Shown here: piece after piece, positions 51,727 to 63,809 of the stretch | Position numbering within the stretch: the stretch's first letter is position 1 | Layout of the letters: each line of letters opens with the position of its first letter | From: Aristolochia californica | Taxonomy: Eukaryota > Streptophyta > Magnoliopsida > Piperales > Aristolochiaceae | Direction of reading: 5' to 3' | DNA length: 64,000 nucleotides | Assembly (NCBI GenBank): GCA_029961685.1 | Contig: JARWKL010000016.1 | Coordinates: forward strand, 7,146,358 to 7,210,357 | Notes under the pieces: model-generated | What the model was told of the DNA's origin: nothing | The model's database searches: none | The model's input: the letters and a program-made list of their open reading frames with translations, nothing else | Made by a program: the position numbers and the translations under genes

Positions 51727-54700
51727 ATTTAAAGCATGTTAGGATAAGTTACAATTCCCTTTCCTATAAAATTCCACCAAGCTTATTATTAGGGGTTGTA
51801 CAAGTGGAATTTCCCAAACATGGATAACAAAACCTTGGAGTTCATTTTTAGAGCGTGAAATAATTTTCAAAATTTTTTTTGCATACAAGAACTCTAAAAT
51901 TTTCATTTTGTTATGCCTTAAGATCTTTTTTGTTTGCGAAAAAAATGGGAGACTGAAAACTCAAGTTTGGATCTGAAAACAAATTTGAGCATCAGGGATG
52001 GAAATGCACAAATGCTGAGAGAGATAGTTCCAAAAAGTATCTGTGATTTTTAAGGATAGGCAAAAAGAGGGTTGTTTGGCCCTGGTAAATATCTAAGCAC
52101 TTGAGAATTTGATTTTTTCCGCTCCTTGAAATTTTTGGATCATTGGGTCCACTTGCATCCTCAACAAGTTTCTGGCATGCATATCCACCACATTTAAAGC
52201 AGGTTAGGATCATTTAGAAGTCCCTTTCCTATAAATTTCCACCGAGCTTATTAATAGGGGTTGCTCTAGTGGAATTTTCCAAACATGGATAACAAAACCT
52301 TGGAGTTCATTTTTAGTGCGTGAAATAATTTTCAAATTTTTTTTTTGCATACATCAACTCTAAAATTTTCATTTTGTTATGCCTTAATATCTTTTTTGTT
52401 TTCGAGAAAAATGGGAGAGTGAAAACTCAAGTTTGGATCTGAAAACAAATTTCAGCATCCAAGATGGAAACGCACAAGTGCAGAGAGTGATAGTTCCAAA
52501 AAGTATCTGTGATTTTTAACGATTGGCAAAAAGTGGGTTGTTTGACTCAGGTAAACGTCCAACCACTTTAGAATTTGATTTTTTCCGTTCCTTGAAATTT
52601 TTGGATCATTAGGTTCACTTGCATCCTCAACATGTTTCTGGCATGCATATCCACCACATTTAAAGCATGTTAGGATCAGTTAGAAGTCCCTTTCCTATAA
52701 AATTCCACCAAGCTTACTATTAGGGGTTGTACTAGTGGAATTTCCCAAACAAGGATAACAAAGCCTTGGAGTTCATTTTTAGTGCATTAAATAATTTTCA
52801 ATTTTTTTTTAGCATACTTGAACTCTAAAATTTTCATTTTGTTATGCCTTAAGATCTTTTTTGTTTGCGAAAAAAATGGGAGACTGAAAACTCAAGTTTG
52901 GATCTGAAAACAAATTTTAGCTTTAGGGATAGAAATGCACAAATACTGAGAGAGATAGTTCCAAAAAGTATTTGTGATTTTTAAGGATAGGCAAAAAGTG
53001 GGTTGTTTGGCCTTGGTAAATATCTAACCACTTGAGAATTTGATTTTTTCCGCTCCTTGAAATTTTTGGATCATTGGGTCCACTTGCATCCTCAACATGT
53101 TTCTGGCATTCATATCCACCACATTTAAAGCAGGTTAGGATCAGTTAGAAGTCCCTTTCATATAAAATTCCACCCAGCTTATTATTAGGGGTTGTACTAG
53201 AGGAATTTTCCAAACATGGATAACCAAACCTTGGAGTTCATTTTTAGTGCGTGAAATAATTTTCAATTTTTTTTTGCATACATGAACTCTAAAATATTCA
53301 TTTTGTGATGCCTTAATATCTTTTTTGTTTACGAGAAAAATGGGAGAGTGAAAACTCAAGTTTGGATCTGAAAACAAATTTGGGCATCCAAGATGGAAAT
53401 ACACAAATGCAGAGAATGATAGTTCCAAAAAGTATCTGTGATTTTTAATGATAGGCAAAAAGTGGGTTATTTCACTCCGGTAAACGTCCAACCACTTTAG
53501 AATTTGATTTTTTCCGCTCCTTGAAATTTTTGGATCATTAGGTTCACTTGCATCCTCAACATGTTTCAGGCATGCATATCCACCACATTTAAAGCATGTT
53601 AGGATCAGTTAGAAGGCCCTTTTCCTATAAAATTCCACCAAGCTCATTATTAAGGGTTGTACTAGTGGCATTTTCCAAACAAGGATAACAAAACCTTGGA
53701 GTTCATTTTTAGTGCGTGAAATAATTTTCAAATTTTTTTTTTGCATACATGAATTCAAAAATTTTCATTTTATTATGCCTTAATATCTTTTTTGTTCACG
53801 AGAAAAATGGGAGAGTGAAAACTCAAGTTTGGATCTGAAAACAAATTGGAGCAACCAAGATTGAAATGCACAAATACTGAGAGAGATAGTTCCAAAAAGT
53901 ATCTGTGATTTTTAAGGATAGGCAAAAAGTGGGTTGTTTTGCTCTTGCAATCATCCAACCACTTGAGAATTTGATTTTTTCCACTCCATTAAATTTTTGG
54001 ATCCTTAGGTCCACTTGTATCTTGAACATGTTTCTGGCATGCATATCCACCACATTTGAAGCATGTTTGGATCAGTTAGAAGTCCTATTCCTATAAAATT
54101 CCACCAAGCTTATTATTAGGGGTTGTACTAGTGGAATTTCCCAAACATGGATAACAAAACCACAAAGTTCATTTTTAGGGCATGAATTAATTTAAAATTT
54201 TTTTTTTGCATACATGAACTTTTAAATTTTCCTTTTGTTATGCTTTAAGAACTTTTTTGTTTACGAGAAAAATGGGAGAGTGAAAACTCAAGTTTGGATC
54301 TGAAAACAAATTTGAGCATCCATGATGGAAATGCACAAATGCAGAGAGTGATAGTTCCAAAAAGTATCTGTGATGTTTAAGGATAGGCAAAAACTGGGTT
54401 GTTTGACTCAGGTAAACGTCCAACCACTTGAGAATTTGATTTTTTCCGCTCCTTGAAATTTTTGGATCATTAGGTTCACTTGCATCCTCAACTTGTTTCT
54501 GGCATGCATATCCACCACATTTAAAGCATGTTAGGATCAGTTAGAAGTCCCTTTCCTATAAAATTCCACCAAGCTTATTATTAGGGGTTGTACTAGTGGA
54601 ATTTTCCAAACAAGGATAACTAAACCTTGGAGTTCATTTTTAGTGTGTTACATAATTTTCAAATTTTTTTTGCATACATGAACTCTAAAATTTTAATTTT

Positions 54701-54981
54701 GTTATGCCTTAAGATCATTTTTGTTTGCGAAACAAATGGGAGACTGAAAACTCCAGTTTGGATCTGAAAACAAATTTGAGCTTCAGGGATGGAAATGCAC
54801 AAATACTGAGAGAGATAGTTCCAAAAATATCTGTGATTTTTAAGGATAGGCAAAAAGTGGGTTGTTTGGCCTTGGTAAATATCTAACCACTTGAGAATTT
54901 GATTTTTTCCGCTCCTTGAAATTTTTGGATCATTGGGTCCACTTGCATCCTCAACATGTTTCTGGCATTCATATCCACCAC
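51727..54981 (+). repeat. Dimer-based block (X Y X Y Z Y X)
   Basis: X monomers (51727-52191, 52658-53122, 54519-54981) share TTAAGATC, GTTTGCGAAA, an altered GGGAT word in place of CCAAGAT, TAAATATCTAA and GCAGGTTAGG. Y monomers (52192-52657, 53123-53586, 54054-54518) share GTAAACGTCCAACC and AGGTTCACTTGC. Z (53587-54053) is different and takes the place of an X. Spacings are about 930 bp. Confidence 0.78.
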
Positions 54982-57900
54982 ATTTAAAGCAGGTTAGGAT
55001 CAGTTAGAAGTCCCTTTCCTATAAAATTCCACCAAGCTTATTATTAGGGGTTGTGTTAGTGGAATTTCCCAAACGAGGATAACAAAACCTTGGAGTTCAT
55101 TTTTAGTGCGTGAAATAATTTTCAAATTTCTTTTTGCATACATGAACTCTAAAATTTTCATTTTGTTATGCCTTAATATCCTTTTTGTTTACAAGAAAAA
55201 TGGGAGACAAAAAACTCAAGTTTGGATCTGAAAACAAATTTGAGCATCATGGATGGAAATGCACAAATGCTGAGAGAGATAGTTCCAAAAAGTATCTGTG
55301 ATTTTTAAGGATAGGCAAAAAGTGGGTTGTTTGGCTCTTGTAAATATCCAACCACTTGAGAATTTGATTTTTTCCGCTCCAAGAAATTTTTGGATTATTA
55401 GGTCCACTTGCTTCCTCAACATGTTTCTGGCATGCATATCCACCAGATTTAAAGCATGTTAGGATCAGTTAGAAGTCCCTTTTCTATAAAATTCCTCCTA
55501 TCTTATTACTAGGGTTTGTACTAGTGGAATTTCCCAAACATGGGTAACTAAACCATGGAGTTCATTTTTAGTGCGTGAAATAATTTACAAATGTTTTTTT
55601 GCATACATCAACTTTAAAATTTTCATTTTGTTATGCCTTAATATCTTTTTTGTTTACGAGAAATATAGGAGAGTGAAAACTCAAGTTGGATCTGAAAACA
55701 AATTTGAGTATCCAAGATGGAAATGCACAAATGCTTAGAGAGATAGTTCCAAAAAGTTTTTATGATTTTTAAGGATAGGTAAACAGTGGGTTGTTGGGCT
55801 CTGGTAAACATCCAACCACTTGAGAATTTGATTTTTTCCGCTCCTTGAAATTTTTGGATCATTGGGTCCACTTTCATCCTCAACATGTTTCAGGCATGCA
55901 TATCCACCGTATTTAAAGCATGTCAGGATCAGTTAGAAGTCCCTTTCCTTTAAAATTCCACCTAGGTTATTATTAGGGGTTGTACTAGTGGAATTTCCCA
56001 ACATGGATAACTAAACCTTGAAGTTCATTTTTTTTGCGTGAAATAATTTTCAAATTTTCTTTTGCATACATGAACTCTAAAATTTTCATTTTGTTATGCC
56101 TTAATATCTTTTTTGTTTACGATAAAAATGGTAGAGTGAAAACTCAAGTTTGGATCAGAAAACAAATTTGAGCATCATGGATGGAAATGCACAAATGCAA
56201 AGAGAGAGAGTTCCAAAAAGTATCTGTGATTTTTAAGGAAAGGCAAAAAGTGGGTTGTTTGGCTCTGGTTAATATCCAATCACTTGAGAATTTGATTTTT
56301 TCTGCTCCATGAAATTTTTGGATCATTGGGTCCACTTGCATCCTCAACATGTTTCTGGAATGCATACCCACCATATTTAAAGCATGTTAGGATCAGTTCG
56401 AAATCCCTTTCCTTTAAAATTCCACTTAGCTTATTATTAGGGGTTGTACTAGTGGAATTTCCCAAACATGGATAACAAAACCTTGGAGTTCATTTTTAGT
56501 GCGTGAAGTAATTTTCAAATTTTTTTTTTGCATACTTGAACTCTAACATTTTCATTTTGTTATGCCTTAATACCTTTTTTGTGGACGAGAAAAATGGGAG
56601 AGTCAAAACTCAAGTTTGGATCTGAAAACAAATTTGAGCATCCAAGATGGAAATGTACAAATGCAGAGAGAGATAGTTCCAAAATGTATCTGTGATTTTT
56701 AAGATAGGCAAACATTGGGTTGTTTGGCTCTGGTAAATATCCAACCACTTGAGAATTCGATTTTTTCCACTCCTTGAAATTTTTGAATCATTGGGTCCAC
56801 TTGCATCCACAACATGTTTCTGGCATGCATATCCACCACATTTAAAGCATGTTAGGATCAGTTAGAAGTCCCTTTCCTATAAAATTCCACCAAGCTTATT
56901 ATTAGGGGTTGTGCTAGTGGAATTTCCCAAACATGGGTAACAAAACCTTGGAGTTCATTTTTAGTGCGTGAAATAATATTCAAATTTTTTTTTGCATATA
57001 TGAACTCTTAAATTTTCATTTTGTTATGCCTTAATATCTTTTTTGTTTACGAGAAAATATGGGAGAGTAAAAACTCAAGTTTGGATCTGAAAACAAATTT
57101 CAGCATCATGGATGAAAATGCACAAATGCTGAGAGAGATAGTTCCAAAAAGTATCTGTGAATTTTAAGAATAGGCAAAAAGTGGGTTGTTTGGCTCTGGT
57201 AAGCAACCAACTACTTGAGAAAATTATTTTTTCCGCTCCTTCAAATTTTTTAATCATTAGGTCCACTTGCATCCTCAACTTGTTTCTGGCATGCATATCC
57301 ACCACATTTAAAGCACGTTAGGATCAGTTAGAAATCCCTTTGTTATAAAATTCTACAAAGTTTATTATTAGGGGTTGTACTAGTGAAATTTCCCAAAAAT
57401 GGATAACAAAACCTTTGAGTTCATTTCTAGTGCGTGAAATAATTTTATTATTATTTTTTTTATACATGAACTCTAAAATTTTCAGTTTGTTATGCTTTAA
57501 TATCTTTTTTGTTTACAAGAAAAATGGGAGAGTGAAAACTCAAGTTTGGATCTGAAAACAAATTTGAGCATTGAAGATTGAAATGCACAAATGCTAAGAG
57601 AGATAGTTCCAAAAAGTATCTGTGATTTTTAAGGATAGGCAAAAACTGGGTTGTTTGGCTCTGGTAAATATCTAACCACTTGAGAATTTGATTTTTTCTG
57701 CTCCTTGAAATTTTTGGATCATTGGGTCCAGTTGCATCCTCAACATGTTTCTGGCATGCATACCCACCACATTTAAAGCATGTTAGGATCAGTTAGAAGT
57801 CGCTTTCCTATAAAATTCCACCAAGCTTATTATTAGGGGTTGTGTTATTGGAATTTCCCAAACAAGGATAACAAAACCTTGGAGTTCATTTTTAGTGCGT

Positions 57901-60090
57901 GAAATAATTTTCAAATTTTTTTTGCATACATGAACTCTAAAATTTTCTTTTTGTTAACCCTTAATATCTTTTTTGTTCACGAGAAAAATGGGAGAGTGAA
58001 AACTCAAGTTTGGATCTGAAAAAAAATTTGAGCATCCAAGATGGAAATGTACAAATACTGAGTGAGATAGTTCCAAAAAGTATCTATGACTCTTAAGGAT
58101 AGGCAAACAGTGGGTTGTTTGGCTCTTCTAAACATCCAACCACTTGAGAATTTGATTTTTTCCGCTCCTCTAAATTTTTGGATCATTGGGTCCACTTGAA
58201 TCCTCAACATGTTTCTGGCATGCGTATCCACCATATTTAAAGCATGTTAGGATCAGTTAGAAGTCCCTTTCCTTTAAAATTCCACCTAGCTTATTATTTG
58301 GGGTTGTACTAGTGGAATTTTCCAAACTTGGATAACAAAACCTTGGAGTTCATTTTTAGTGCATGAAATTATCTTGAATTTTTTTTTTGCATACATGAAC
58401 TCTTAAATTTTCATTTTTTTATGCCTTAATACCTTTTTTGTTGACGAGGAAAATGGGAGAGTGAAAACTCATGTTTGGATCTGAAAAAAAATTTGAGCAT
58501 CATGGATGGAAATGCGCAAATGCTGAGAGAGATAGTTCCAAAAAGTATCTATGATTTTTAAGGATAGGCAAAAAGTGGGCTGTTTGGCTCTGGTAAATAT
58601 CCAACCACTTGAGAATTTGATTTTTTCTTCTCGTTGAAATTTTTGGATCATTGGGTCCACTTGCACCCTCAACATGTTTCTGGCATGCATATCCACCACC
58701 TTTAAAGCATGTTAGGATCAGTTAGAAGTCCCTTTCCTATAAAATTCCACCCAGCTGATTACTAGGGTTTGTTCTAGTGGATTTTCCCAAACATGGATAA
58801 CGAAACCATGGTGTTCATTTTTAGTACGTGAAATAATTTTCAAATTTTTTTGCATACATGAACTTAAAAATTTTATTTTCTTACACCTTAATATCTTTTT
58901 TGTTTACGAGAAAAATAGGACAGTGAAGACTCTAGTTTGGATCTGAAAACAAATTTGAGCATCCAAGATGGAAATGTACCAATTCTGAGAGAGATAGCAC
59001 CAAAACGTATCTATGATTTTTAAGGATAGGAAAACAGTGGGTTGTTTGGCTCTGGTAAACATCCAACCACTTGAAAATTTGATTGTTTACGCTCCTTGAA
59101 ATTTTTGGATCATTGGGTCCACTTTCATCCTCAACATGTTTTTGGCATACATATCCACCATATTTAAAGCATGTTAGGATCAGTTAGAAGTCCCTTTCCT
59201 TTAAAATTCCACCTAGCTTATTATTAGGGGTTGTACTAGTGGAATTTCCCAAACATGGATAACAAAACCTTGGAGTTCATTTTTGTGCGAGAAATAATTT
59301 TCAATTTTTTTTTTGCATACATGAACTCTTAAATTTTCATTTTGTTATGCCTTAATACCTTTTTTGTTGACGAGAAAAATGGGAGAGTGAAAACTCAAAT
59401 TTGGATCTGAAAACAAATTTGAGCATCATGGATGGAAATGGAAAAATGCTGAGAGAGATAGTTCCAAAAAGTATCTATTATTTTTAAGGACAGGCAAAAA
59501 GTAGGTTGTTTGGCTCTATTAAATATCCAACCACTTAAGAATTTGATTTTTTCTGCTCCTTGAAATTTTTAGATCATTGGGTCCACTTGCATCCTCAACA
59601 TGTTTCTGGCATGCATATCCACCACATTTAAAGCATGTTGGGATCAGTTAGAAGTCCTTTTTCTATAAAATTCCTCCAAGCTTATTTTTATGTGTAGTAC
59701 TAGTGGAATTTCCCAAACAAGGATAACAAAACCTTGGAGTTCATTTTTAGTGTGTGAAATAATTTTCAAATTTTTTTTCGCATGCATGAACTCTAAAATT
59801 TTCATTTAGTTATACCTTAATATCTTTTTTTTTTTACGAGAAAAATGGGAGAGTGAAAACTCAAGTTTGGATCTGAAAAATAATTTGAGTATCATGGATG
59901 GAAATGCAAAAATGTGAGAGAGATAGTTCCAAAAAGTATCTGTGATTTTTAAGGATAGGAAAAAAGTGGGTTGTTTGGCTCAGGTAAATATCCAACTACT
60001 TGTGAATTTCATTTTTTCTGACCCTTCAAATTTTTGGATCATTGGGTCCACTTGATTCCTCAACATGTTTCTGGCTTGCATATCCACCAC
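54982..60090 (+). repeat. GCATCATGGATGG subfamily alternating with other monomers
   Basis: The variant is seen near 55245, 56170, 57105, 58495, 59423 and 59890, with spacings of about 925-935 or 1390 bp and once 467 bp. Intervening monomers often have CAAATGTACAAAT-type and AAACAGTGGG words. The spacing suggests an imperfect two-monomer order. A monomer at 58700-59161 resembles 55447-55910 (TTACTAGGGTTTG, CACTTTCATCC). Confidence 0.65.
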
Positions 60091-60991
60091 ATTTAAAGCA
60101 TGTTAGGATCAGTTAGAAGTCCCTTTCCTATAAAATTCCACCAAGATTATTATTAGGGGTTGTACTAGTGGAATTTCCCAAACAAGGATAACAAAACCTT
60201 AGAGTTCAATTTTAGTGCGTGAAATAATTTTCAAATTTTTTTTGTATACATGAACTCCAAAATTTTCATTTTGTTGTGCCTTAATATCTTTTTTTTTTTA
60301 CGAGAAAAATGGGAGAGTGAAAACTCATGTTTGGATCTGAAAACAAATTTGAGCATCATGGATGGAAATGCACAAATGCTGTGAGTGATAGTTCCAAAAA
60401 GTATCTGTGATTTTTAAGGATGGGCAAAAAGTGGGTTGTTTGGCTGTTGTAAATATCCAACCACATGAGAAATTGATTTTTTCAACTCCATGAAATTTTT
60501 GGATCATTGGGTCCACTTGCATCCTCAACATGTTTCTGGCATGCATATCCACCATATTTAAAGCATGTTACGAACAATTAGAAGTCCCTTTCCTTTAAAA
60601 TTCCACCTAGTTTATTATTAGGGGTTGTACGAGTGGAATTTCCCAAACACAGACAACAAAACCTTGGAGTTCATTTTTAGTGCGTGAAATAATTTTCAAA
60701 TTTTTTTTGGCATGCATGAACTGTAAAATTTTCATTTTTTTATGCCTTAATACGTTTTTTGTTGATGAGAAAAATGGGAGAGTGAAAACCCAAGTTTGGA
60801 TCTGAAAACTTATTTGAGCATCCAAGATGGAAATGTACAAATGCTGAAAGAGATAGTTCCAAAAAGTATCTATGATTTTTAAGGATAGGCAAACAGTGGG
60901 TTGTTTGGCTCATGTAAACATCCACCCGCTTGAGAATATGATTTTTTCCGTGCCTTGCAATCTTTGGATCATTGGGACCACTTGCATCCTC

Positions 60992-61032
60992 AACATGTTT
61001 CTGGCATGCATATCCACCACATTTAAAGCATG
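60992..61032. other. Cluster of short palindromes at the monomer landmark (representative copy)
   Basis: Within about 40 bp lie four perfect palindromes: AACATGTT (60992-60999), GCATGC (61004-61009), the overlapping ATGCAT (61006-61011) and TTTAAA (61022-61027). A GCATG (61028-61032) then pairs as an inverted repeat with the CATGC at 61005-61009. The cluster recurs in most monomers, with variants such as ACAAGTTT or GCATGCG. It is visible in sequence; any protein-binding role is speculation. Confidence 0.55.
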
Positions 61033-61484
61033 TTAGGATCAGTTAGAAGTCTCTTTCCTATAAAATTCCACCAAGCTTATTTTTAGGGGTTGTACTAGTG
61101 GAATTTCCCAACAAGGATAACAAAACCTTGGAGTTCATTTTTAGTGCGTGAAATAATTTTCAAATTTTTTTTCGCATACATGAACTCTAAAATTTTCATT
61201 TTGTTATGCCGTAATATCTTTTTTGTTTACGAGAAATATTGGAGTGTGAACACTCAAGTTTGGATCTGAAAACAAATTTGAGCATCATGGAAAGAAATGC
61301 AAAGATGCTGAGAGAGATAGTTCCAAAAAGTATCTGTGATTTTTAAAGATAGGAAAAAAGTGGGTTGTTTGACTCTAGTAAATTTCCAACCACTTGAGAA
61401 CTTGATTTTTTCCGCTCCTTGAAATTTTTGGATCATTGGGTCCACTTGCATCCTCAACACATTTCTGGCATGCATTTCCACCAC
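61021..61484 (+). repeat. Reference monomer with internal landmarks (464 bp)
   Basis: A typical copy used here to locate internal features. TTTAAA lies at 61022-61027 and GCATG at 61028-61032. The HindIII site AAGCTT is at 61073-61078 and the SpeI site ACTAGT at 61094-61099. An inverted-repeat pair GAGTTCAT / ATGAACTC lies at 61131-61138 and 61180-61187, bracketing a small dyad at 61149-61162 and a T run. The rest is AT-rich with many short A and T tracts. The minus-strand frame at 61254-61484 is the usual open frame of the repeat and is not judged a gene. Confidence 0.9.
61131..61187. other. Nested inverted repeat within the monomer (representative copy)
   Basis: The outer arms GAGTTCAT (61131-61138) and ATGAACTC (61180-61187) are perfect reverse complements separated by 41 bp. 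Inside the spacer, TGAAA-TAAT-TTTCA (61149-61162) is a second small dyad. The arrangement recurs in most monomers, although individual copies carry arm mutations or T-run length changes. Whether it forms a hairpin or cruciform is inference; short dyad symmetries are a reported property of many centromeric satellites. Confidence 0.6.
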
Positions 61485-62880
61485 ATTTAAAGCATGTTAG
61501 GATCAGTTAGAAGTCCCTTTCCTATAAAATTTCACCAAGCTTATTATTAGGGATTGTACTAGTGGAATCACCCAAACATAGATAACAAAACCTTGGAGTT
61601 CATTTTTAGTGCGTGAAATAATTTCCAAATTTTTTTTTGCATACATGAACTCCAAAATTTTTATTTTGTTATGCCTTAATATCTTTTTCGTTTAAGAGAA
61701 AAAATGGGAGAGTGAAAACTCAAGTTTGGATCTGAAAACAAATTTGAGCATCCTAGATGGAAATGCACAAATTTTGAGAGAGATAGTTCCAAAAAATATC
61801 TGTGATTTTTAAGGATAGGCAAAAAGTGGGTTGTTTGGCTCTGGTAAATATCCAACCAATTGAGAATTTGATATTTTCCACTCCTTGAAATTTTTGGATG
61901 ATTAGGTCCACTTGCATCCTCAACATGTTTCTGGCATACATATCCACCACATTTAAAGCATGCTAGGATCAGTTAGAAGTCCCTTTCCTATAAAATTCCA
62001 CCAAGCTTATTATTAGGGGTTGTACTAGTGGAATTTCCCAAACATGGGTAACAAAACCTTGGAGTTCATTTTTAGTGCGTGAAATAATTTTCAAATTTTT
62101 TTTTGCATGCATGAGCTCTAAAATTTTCATTTTGTTATGCTTTAACATCTTTTTTGTTTTCGAGAAAAATGGGAGAGTGAAAACTCAAGTTTGGATCTGA
62201 AAATAAATTAGAGCATCATGGATATAAATTCACAAATGCTGAGAGAGATAGTTCCAAAAAGTATCTGTGATTTTTAAGGATGGGCAAAAAGTGGGTTGTT
62301 TTTCTCTTGTAAATATCCAACCACTTGAGAATTTGATTTTTTCCGCTCAATGAAATTTTTGGATCATTGGGTCCACTTGCATCCTCAACATGTTTCTGGC
62401 ATGCATATCCACCATATTTAAAGCATGTTAGGATCAGTTAAAAGTCCCTTTCCTTTAAAATTCCACCTAGCTTATTATTGGGGGTTGTACTAGTGGAATT
62501 TCCCAAACATGGATAACAAAACCTTGGAGTTCATTTTTAGTGAGTGAAATAATTTTCAAATTTTGTTTTGCATACATGAACTATAAAATTTTCATTTTTT
62601 TATGCCTTAAAACCTTTTTTGTTGACGAGAAAAATGGGAGAGTGAAAACCCAAGTTTGGATCTGAAAACATATTTGAGCATCCAAGATGGAAATGTAAAA
62701 ATGCTGAGAGACATAGTTCCAAAAAGTATCTATGATTTTTAAGGATAGGCAAACAGTGGGTTGTTTGGCTCTTGTAAACATCCAACCACTTGAGAATATA
62801 AGTTTTTCCGCGCCTTGAAATTTTTGGGTCATTGGGTCCACTTGCATCCTCAACATGTTTCTGACATTCATATCTACCAC

Positions 62881-63809
62881 ATTTAAAGCATGTTAGGATC
62901 AGTTAGAAGTCCCTTTTCTATAAAATTCCACCAAGCTTATTATTAGGGTTGTACTAGTGGAATTTCCCAAACAAGGATAACAAAACCTTGGAGTTCTTTT
63001 TTAGTGCGTGAAATAATTTTCAAATTTTTTTTTGCATACATGAACTCTAAAATTTTTATTTTATTATGCCTTAAAATCTTTTTTGTTTACGAGAAAAATG
63101 GGAAAGTGAAAACTCAAGTTTGGATTTGAAAACAAATTTGAGTGTCCAAGATGGAAATGCACAATTGCTGAGAGAGATAGTTCCAAAAAGTATCTGTGAT
63201 TTTTAAGGGTAGGCAAAAAGTGGGTTGTTTGGATCTGGTAAACATCCAACCACTAGAGAATTTGATTTTTTCCGCTCTTTGAAAATTTTGGATCATTAGG
63301 TCCACTTGCATCCACAACATGGTTCTGGCATGCATATCCACCATATTAAAAGCATGTTAGGATCAGTTAGAAGTCCCTTTCCTATAAAATTCCTCCAAGC
63401 TTATTAGCAGGGGTTGTACTAGTGGAATTTCCCAAACATGGATAACAAAACCTAGGAGTTCATTTTTAGAGCATGAAATAATTTTCAAATTTTTTTTTGC
63501 ATACATGAACTCTAAAATTTTCATTTTGTTATGCTTGAATGTCTTTTTTGATTACAAGAAAAATGGGAGAGTGAAAACTCAAGTTTGGAACTGAAAAAAA
63601 ATTTGACCATCCAAGATGGAAATGCACAAATGTTGAGAGAGATAGTTCCAAAAAGTATCTGTGATTTTTAAGGATAGGCAAAAAGTGGGTTGTTTGGCTC
63701 TGGTAAATATCCAACCACTTGAGAATTCGATTTTTTCCGCTCCTTGAAATTTTTGGATCATTGGGTGCACTTGCATCCACAACATTTTTCTGGAATGCAT
63801 ATCCACCAC
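62881..63809 (+). repeat. Monomer pair related to 48.96-49.89 kb
   Basis: The first monomer ends with GCATCCACAACATGG and CCACCATATTAAAAGC, like 48960-49423. The second has GATTACAAG, GAGAATTCGATTTTTTCC and GCATCCACAAC, like 49424-49889. The order of the two is the same at both places, so the period-five block type may resume near the right edge. Confidence 0.65.
63579..63809 (-). other. Recurrent non-coding open frame of the satellite (representative)
   Basis: A 76-codon minus-strand frame (MVDMHARNMLRMQ-like in other monomers) is open in about 43 monomers, and shorter or frameshifted versions occur in the rest. A second frame of about 61 codons (MDVYQSQTTHFLPILKNHR-like) overlaps it by about 136 bp in many of the same monomers. 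I judge neither to be a gene. The usual first codon of the longer frame is GTG, both overlapping frames stay open, frameshifts are frequent, and there is no splice, promoter or polyadenylation context beyond the repeat. I recognise no protein domain. Plus-strand frames are rarer and shorter and are likewise discounted. Confidence 0.85.

Larger units (their letters stand above)
60091..62880 (+). repeat. Probable four-monomer period
   Basis: Monomers 60556-61020 and 62416-62880 are offset by 1860 bp. They share CCACCTAG, GTGAAAACCCAAG, TTGATGAG/TTGACGAG, AAACAGTGGG, and GAGAATAT followed by TTTTTCCG[TC]GCCTTG. The bases just after each copy also match (CAACAAGGATAAC / CAAACAAGGATAAC). The duplicated unit is probably four monomers, but the inner monomers were checked less closely. 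Confidence 0.6.
98..63809 (+). repeat. Monomer phase table (137 intervals, 138 landmarks)
   Basis: Each number is the last base of the CCACCAC (or variant) landmark, taken as the monomer end: 97, 562, 1028, 1490, 1953, 2418, 2882, 3349, 3813, 4263, 4724, 5187, 5652, 6117, 6585, 7051, 7516, 7980, 8445, 8910, 9375, 9840, 10308, 10772, 11237, 11702, 12168, 12632, 13096, 13560, 14026, 14492, 14957, 15421, 15886, 16351, 16814, 17279, 17744, 18208, 18649, 19113, 19579, 20045, 20510, 20975, 21439, 21904, 22369, 22835, 23300, 23763, 24171, 24636, 25101, 25565, 26029, 26495, 26964, 27428, 27893, 28357, 28822, 29286, 29752, 30217, 30681, 31148, 31614, 32079, 32544, 33008, 33473, 33938, 34403, 34851, 35318, 35784, 36226, 36691, 37156, 37621, 38087, 38551, 39015, 39480, 40168, 40630, 41089, 41551, 42016, 42482, 42947, 43413, 43874, 44339, 44802, 45267, 45732, 46197, 46660, 47124, 47591, 48056, 48496, 48959, 49423, 49889, 50354, 50794, 51262, 51726, 52191, 52657, 53122, 53586, 54053, 54518, 54981, 55446, 55910, 56374, 56839, 57305, 57770, 58234, 58699, 59161, 59625, 60090, 60555, 61020, 61484, 61950, 62415, 62880, 63344, 63809. 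Positions were read by eye and may be off by a base or two. The interval 39481-40168 (688 bp) is two monomers missing about 242 bp. Confidence 0.93.

Noticed and set aside
61094..61110. GGAATTTCCC resembling a transcription-factor site
   Set aside because: It is present in nearly every monomer as part of the repeat and has no promoter context; a chance match to a short motif.
61432..61515. Possible internal duplication inside the monomer: GGATCATTAGGTCC against GGATCAGTTAGAAGTCC, about 70 bp apart
   Set aside because: The similarity is short and does not extend on either side; I cannot distinguish it from chance.
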